From: Verrucomicrobiota bacterium
GTDB lineage: Bacteria > Verrucomicrobiota > Verrucomicrobiia > Limisphaerales > JAFMIX01
DNA: 10,583 bases
Direction: 5' to 3'
Assembly: GCA_026397895.1 (NCBI GenBank)
Contig: JAPLTZ010000102.1
Span: 1-10,583, forward strand
Made by a program: the position numbers and the translations under genes. Under the pieces are notes generated by a model. That model searched no databases. It saw only the letters and a program-made list of their open reading frames with translations, and was not told where the DNA came from. The number at the start of each line of letters is the position of its first letter. Within the stretch, counting starts at the first letter, position 1. Positions 7,139 to 10,583 of this stretch are shown one piece after another.

Positions 7139-7167
7139 ACTTTACGATGCCAGGCGGCTTGCAGCAA
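7139..7167 (-). promoter_or_regulatory. Candidate promoter of the secreted propeller gene
   Basis: On the minus strand TTGCTG (7167-7162) and TAAAGT (7144-7139) are separated by 17 nt, and the -10-like hexamer ends eight bases before the ATG at 7130. Matches to consensus are three and four of six. A small palindrome (GCTTG-CAG-CAAGC, 7157-7169) overlaps the -35 element. The spacing fits an mRNA with little or no leader. Inference only. Confidence 0.28.
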
Positions 7168-7231
7168 GCGTCAGAGTTGTGCGGCCGGGCAGGGGGGTGT
7201 CGCGCGGATGGCTTGAATCGAAACCACATGA

Positions 7232-7495
7232 ATGTGCGGTAACAATCTCCGGTCACTTTCTTACTCTTGTTGCGTGACCCAATCAACGCAACAGCCCAGC
7301 GGATGCCTGCCGGATGCGGCGGCGTGTCGCGCGCGAAAGTTTGGCAGCTTTGCGGCGTTCGCAGAGTGTCTGACGGAAGTATCCGAGGATTGCGCCTATG
7401 CGGTGGCGGCGGGAGAGAGAAAACTTTGTTTCCACCCGGAGTGCGCGGCCATCGTCGTCCGCACGAATGAGAGTCTGATTTTGGTTGGGAAGTGA
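7232..7495 (+). CDS. Possible short Cys-rich protein of unknown function
   Basis: This open frame encodes 87 residues from ATG 7232, or 73 from GTG 7274; neither start has a Shine-Dalgarno sequence. No family is recognised. The C-terminal half looks protein-like: 'FAAFAECLTEVSEDCAYAV' is followed by 'LCFHPECAAIVVRT', with Cys residues in a C-x(11)-C-x(3)-C arrangement and an HPEC box that could bind metal. The N-terminal part is low in hydrophobic pattern and less convincing, so the GTG start may be better. It ends 94 nt before lepA on the same strand. In GC-rich DNA open frames of this length occur by chance, so the call is tentative. Confidence 0.35.
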   Translation: MCGNNLRSLSYSCCVTQSTQQPSGCLPDAAACRARKFGSFAAFAECLTEVSEDCAYAVAAGERKLCFHPECAAIVVRTNESLILVGK

Positions 7496-7552
7496 CGTTC
7501 CGCTGGCGGACTGCGCGCGCGGAAGCCGAGTTTAGGCTTTTCTTCGATGGGG

Positions 7553-7582
7553 TTGTCTTTATCTTCTGCGTCCCTGATTTAT
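7553..7582 (+). promoter_or_regulatory. Weak candidate promoter of lepA-lepB
   Basis: TTGTCT (7553-7558) and ATTTAT (7577-7582) are 18 nt apart, and the second ends seven bases before the lepA ATG. Both match consensus at only three or four positions. It is listed because the region is AT-rich compared with its surroundings and its spacing to the ATG resembles that seen at trxB, rlmN and the propeller gene. Confidence 0.18.
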
Positions 7583-7589
7583 TTGAACA

Positions 7590-9380
7590 ATGGACGCAGC
7601 ACACATAAGAAATTTCAGCATCATCGCCCACATTGACCACGGGAAGACGACGCTCTCCGACCGCCTCCTGCACCGCACCGGCACCATCGCCACGCGCGAC
7701 ATGTCGGCGCAGTTGCTCGACTCGATGGACCTTGAACGCGAGCGTGGCATCACCATCAAGGCGCATCCGGTGACGATGCTTTACAAGGCGAAGAACGGCG
7801 AGACTTACGAGCTGAACCTGATTGATACGCCGGGTCACGTGGACTTTTCCTACGAGGTGTCGCGCAGCTTGAGCGCGTGCGAGGGGGCGCTGCTCATCGT
7901 GGACGCGGCGCAGGGTGTGGAGGCGCAGACGGTGGCGAACGTGCATCTGGCGATGAAGCAGGAGCTGACGATCATCCCGATCATCAACAAGATTGACCTG
8001 CCGCACGCGGATGTGCCGCTGGCGCGGCAGCAGTTGGAGGATATTCTGGCGATTCCCAGCGAGACGGCGATCCCGGCGAGCGCGAAGGAAGGCATCGGCA
8101 TCGAGGAGATTCTCGAAGCGATCGTGGAGCGGATTCCGCCGCCGAAGCCGACGGGTTGCGCGTCCATGCAGGCGCTGGGGTTTGATTCGTATTTCGACAC
8201 TTACAAGGGCGTGGTCACGCATGTGCGCGTCTTCAACGGCGAATTGAAGGCAGGCATGCAGGTGAAGCTTTTGCACTCGGGCAAGAACGTGGAGGTGAAG
8301 GAGGTCGGCAGTTTCAATCCGAAGCCTTACACGCGCGATCGGCTGGAGGTCGGCGAAACGGGGTATTTCACGGCGAACATCAAGAGCGCGAAGGAAGTGA
8401 AGATGGGCGACACGATCACGGATGCGCGGAATCCGTCGCCGACGTTGCCGGGCTTCAAGGAGATTCATCCGATGGTGTTCAGCGGGATTTATCCGATCAA
8501 CACGGCTGATTATGAGCATCTGAAAGCGAACCTCGGCAAGCTGCAGTTGAACGACTCGGCGTTCGTCTATCAGGCGGAGCGTTCGGTGGCGCTGGGGTTT
8601 GGTTTCCGTTGCGGCTTTCTCGGGCTGCTGCATCTGGAGATCGTGCAGGAGCGGTTGCGGCGCGAATACAACATGGACATCATCGCGACGTATCCAAGCG
8701 TGGTGTATCAGATCACGATGACGGACGGGACGAAGAAGCAGATTGATAACCCGGTGTTCATGCCGGAGCCGAATTTCATCATCGAGATCCGCGAGCCGAT
8801 GGTGAAGGCGTTCGTGATGTGTCCGAACGAAAGCATCGGCGACATGATGGCGTTGCTGTCCGAGAAGCGCGGGAACGTGGACCACACGGAGACGCTGGAT
8901 TCGCGGCGCGTGATGTTGACGAGCCGCATTCCGCTGAACGAGATATTGATTGATTTCCATGACCGTATCAAAAGCATGACGCGCGGTTACGGCTCGATGG
9001 ATTATGAATTTGATGGCGACATGGCGTCGGACATGGTGAAGCTGGATATGCTGGTGAACGGCGAGCCGATGGACGCGTTCTCGTGCATCGTGCACCGCAC
9101 GAAGGCGGAGGGCAGGGGACGGGTGCTGGCGGCGAAGCTGAAGGAGGTCATCCCGAAGCAGCAATACCAGGTGAAGATTCAGGCGGCCATCGGCGGGAAG
9201 ATCATTGCGTCGGAGTCCATCAGCGCCATGCGGAAGGACGTGACGGCGAAATGCTACGGCGGCGACGTCTCGCGCAAACGCAAGCTCTTGGAGAAGCAGA
9301 AGGAAGGCAAGAAGCGGATGAAATCCATCGGCAGCGTGAACATTCCGCAGGAGGCGTTCATCGAAGTGTTGAAAGCGTGA
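7590..9380 (+). CDS. lepA: Elongation factor 4 (LepA), ribosome back-translocation GTPase
   Basis: LepA/EF4 is a ribosome-binding GTPase related to EF-G, implicated in back-translocation, rescue of stalled ribosomes and 30S assembly. It acts in the cytoplasm with some membrane association. The 596 residues match the usual length (about 600). The GTPase domain (1 to about 186) has all motifs: 'AHIDHGKT' (13-20), 'GIT' (53-55), 'DTPGH' (79-83), 'NKID' (133-136) and 'SAK' (164-166). The middle domains follow, including 'GFRCGFLGLLHLEI'. The LepA-specific C-terminal domain ends in 'CYGGDVSRKRKLLEKQKEGK' and 'KRMKSIGSVNIPQEAF', the basic tail that distinguishes LepA from EF-G. ATG 7590 gives the family N-terminus 'IRNFSIIAHIDHGKTTL'. 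No Shine-Dalgarno sequence is seen. lepB starts 3 nt after the stop, so the two are almost surely co-transcribed, as in E. coli. Confidence 0.98.
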   Translation: MDAAHIRNFSIIAHIDHGKTTLSDRLLHRTGTIATRDMSAQLLDSMDLERERGITIKAHPVTMLYKAKNGETYELNLIDTPGHVDFSYEVSRSLSACEGALLIVDAAQGVEAQTVANVHLAMKQELTIIPIINKIDLPHADVPLARQQLEDILAIPSETAIPASAKEGIGIEEILEAIVERIPPPKPTGCASMQALGFDSYFDTYKGVVTHVRVFNGELKAGMQVKLLHSGKNVEVKEVGSFNPKPYTRDRLEVGETGYFTANIKSAKEVKMGDTITDARNPSPTLPGFKEIHPMVFSGIYPINTADYEHLKANLGKLQLNDSAFVYQAERSVALGFGFRCGFLGLLHLEIVQERLRREYNMDIIATYPSVVYQITMTDGTKKQIDNPVFMPEPNFIIEIREPMVKAFVMCPNESIGDMMALLSEKRGNVDHTETLDSRRVMLTSRIPLNEILIDFHDRIKSMTRGYGSMDYEFDGDMASDMVKLDMLVNGEPMDAFSCIVHRTKAEGRGRVLAAKLKEVIPKQQYQVKIQAAIGGKIIASESISAMRKDVTAKCYGGDVSRKRKLLEKQKEGKKRMKSIGSVNIPQEAFIEVLKA

Positions 9381-9383
9381 TCT

Positions 9384-10583
9384 ATGATGACGATTGTTCG
9401 CTGGTTCATTTCACCAACCGTCCGCCGGGCGGTCGCCATGCGGCGGCACGTCAGCAAGCTGGTCGCGGCGCAACGGGATATTTTGTCGCCGCAGGCAATC
9501 GCGGCGATGGATGTCGCCATTGCGGCGCTGCGCGAAACGATAGGGCAGGGGGCGGACAAGGCGGCGTTGCTCGCGCAGATGGAGAAGCTGGAGGGCGAGG
9601 CGAACAAGTGGCTCAAGCCTTACCCGAACGCGGCGTGGCGCGAGAATGTGGAGGTCTTCCTTGTGGCGCTCGCGGTGGCGATGGCGATACGAACGTTCTT
9701 TCTGCAGCCGTTCAAGATTCCAACGGGTTCGATGCAGCCGACGCTTTATGGCATCACGCACGAGAATCTGGCTGACAAGGCAGATGCGCAGATTCCCGGC
9801 CGGCTGGCGCGATTTATCGGTTACTGGATGAACGGTGTTTCTTATGTCCACGTGACCGCCGATGCGGAAGGGTCGCTGGTGACTTTCGACAAGTCGCCGA
9901 GCCGCTTTCTGCTGTTTAATCTCAGACAAAACTTTCAGATTGGCAGCCGGACCTATACGGTGTGGTTTCCGCCAGAGAAGCTGTTGGAGCGGGCCGGGTT
10001 GGCATACGAGGACGGCAATCATGAATGGCATCTGAACTCAAAGGAGTTCCGCGCCGGCGAGGACATCATCAAACTCAAGGTGACTGCCGGAGACCATTTG
10101 TTTGTGAACCGCATCACCTACAACTTCCGCCACCCGGAGCGCGGGGATATCGTGGTATTCAAGACGCGCGGAATCATTCGCCTCGGCGATCAGAACACGT
10201 ATTACATCAAGCGCCTCGTCGGATTGGGCGGCGAACGGTTGCAACTTAAGCCTGATTTCGAACTAGCGTTGAAGACCCGCTCCGAGGAGACGATCGGAGT
10301 TCCGGTCGGGCATTTGGTGGTCAACGGACACGAGCTGTCGGCCAGCACGCGGCATTTTGAATATCTTTATTCGTTCTCGAGCCCTGCCAACAATGCCAAG
10401 ACATTGCCTTATCAGGAAAATCACTACTACGGGCACGCGCTGCTTGAGGGTTTGGCGTCAGGCAGAGAGCAGACGGTATCATCCGACAGTTACTTTGTGA
10501 TGGGTGACAATACTATGAACAGTTCCGATTCGCGCTACTGGGGTGATTTCACCCGCGAACATGTGATCGGCAAGTCCTCTTTC
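9384..10583 (+). CDS. lepB: Signal peptidase I (cut by right edge)
   Basis: LepB is the membrane Ser/Lys protease that removes Sec and Tat signal peptides on the outer face of the cytoplasmic membrane. Exactly 400 residues are visible; the C-terminus is missing. After a long N-terminal part (1-87, with a predicted helical or coiled region about 37-77) comes one transmembrane segment (about 89-105). The catalytic Ser is S116 in 'PTGSMQPTL', box C is 'GDIVVFK' (254-260), the catalytic Lys is K276 in 'YYIKRLVGLGGE', and box E is 'GDNTMNSSDSRYWG' (374-387). Ser and Lys are 160 residues apart, against 55 in E. coli (S90, K145), so about 105 extra residues lie between them. ATG 9384 is immediately followed by another ATG (9387), and either could start; the lepA stop is 3 nt upstream. 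It would process exported proteins such as the propeller protein in this window. Confidence 0.95.
   Translation, partial: MMTIVRWFISPTVRRAVAMRRHVSKLVAAQRDILSPQAIAAMDVAIAALRETIGQGADKAALLAQMEKLEGEANKWLKPYPNAAWRENVEVFLVALAVAMAIRTFFLQPFKIPTGSMQPTLYGITHENLADKADAQIPGRLARFIGYWMNGVSYVHVTADAEGSLVTFDKSPSRFLLFNLRQNFQIGSRTYTVWFPPEKLLERAGLAYEDGNHEWHLNSKEFRAGEDIIKLKVTAGDHLFVNRITYNFRHPERGDIVVFKTRGIIRLGDQNTYYIKRLVGLGGERLQLKPDFELALKTRSEETIGVPVGHLVVNGHELSASTRHFEYLYSFSSPANNAKTLPYQENHYYGHALLEGLASGREQTVSSDSYFVMGDNTMNSSDSRYWGDFTREHVIGKSSF

Larger units (their letters stand above)
7131..7589. other. 459-nt spacer between the divergent propeller gene and lepA
   Basis: This is the longest stretch without a sure gene. 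It holds a candidate promoter for the minus-strand propeller gene at its left end, a possible Cys-rich short gene on the plus strand (7232-7495), a spaced inverted repeat GGTCAC/GTGACC (7251-7256 and 7274-7279, 17 nt apart) of unknown meaning, and an AT-richer region before lepA. I see no terminator hairpin, tRNA or recognisable riboswitch. Confidence 0.6.

Noticed and set aside
2570..7232. A 13-bp sequence GAAACCACATGAA shared between the glgP-trxB spacer (minus strand, 2582-2570) and the lepA-propeller spacer (plus strand, 7220-7232)
   Set aside because: About one match of this length is expected by chance in a window of this size when both strands are compared, and the flanks do not stay similar.
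5874..7277. Plus-strand open frame of 467 codons opposite the propeller gene
   Set aside because: Ala/Arg/His-rich shadow. The minus-strand gene has a signal peptide and clear repeats.
7137..9164. Long minus-strand open frame of 675 codons opposite lepA
   Set aside because: Arg- and His-rich translation with no domain. It lies over the highly conserved lepA coding sequence and is a shadow of its codon bias.

Overview
This is a GC-rich bacterial chromosomal window. It reads like a member of the Verrucomicrobiota, possibly the Pedosphaera/Limisphaerales group. That is inferred from the style of the secreted protein (an FTYQGRL-type N-terminal module with NTNG and TNLAG stretches), the 'GxGCAG' thioredoxin reductase N-terminus, the form of the glycosyltransferase, and starts that lack Shine-Dalgarno sequences. 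No database search was possible. Nothing in the window is clearly a mobile element, CRISPR array, tRNA or rRNA.

Layout, left to right. (1) The 5' part of rlmN (minus strand, GTG start at 238) runs off the left edge. (2) A hairpin terminator at 278-306 closes the glgP unit. (3) glgP, an alpha-glucan phosphorylase, lies on the minus strand at 332-2488. (4) trxB, thioredoxin reductase, diverges from it on the plus strand at 2690-3619. (5) Three minus-strand genes occupy 3631-7130. In transcription order they are a 751-residue secreted modular protein with a seven-bladed beta-propeller, a 76-residue protein that may be a winged helix, and a WecA/MraY-type membrane sugar-phosphate transferase. They are separated by 44 and 33 nt. 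(6) A 459-nt spacer at 7131-7589 contains a possible short Cys-rich gene. (7) lepA (elongation factor 4) and lepB (signal peptidase I, cut by the right edge) form a tight plus-strand pair with a 3-nt gap.

How the genes relate. lepA-lepB is a classic bacterial pair joining translation with protein export. glgP, trxB and rlmN are housekeeping genes for glycogen breakdown, redox balance and ribosome modification, and appear to be separate units. The minus-strand trio may be an operon linking a secreted protein with envelope glycan synthesis, but only spacing and orientation support this.

The points most worth a second look are these. The propeller appears inserted inside another beta domain of the secreted protein. 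The sugar-phosphate transferase appears to have lost, in frame, a short loop with the conserved Asp/His motif. No start codon has a clear Shine-Dalgarno sequence, and several have a -10-like hexamer placed for leaderless transcription. I found no convincing multi-gene system that is wholly new.
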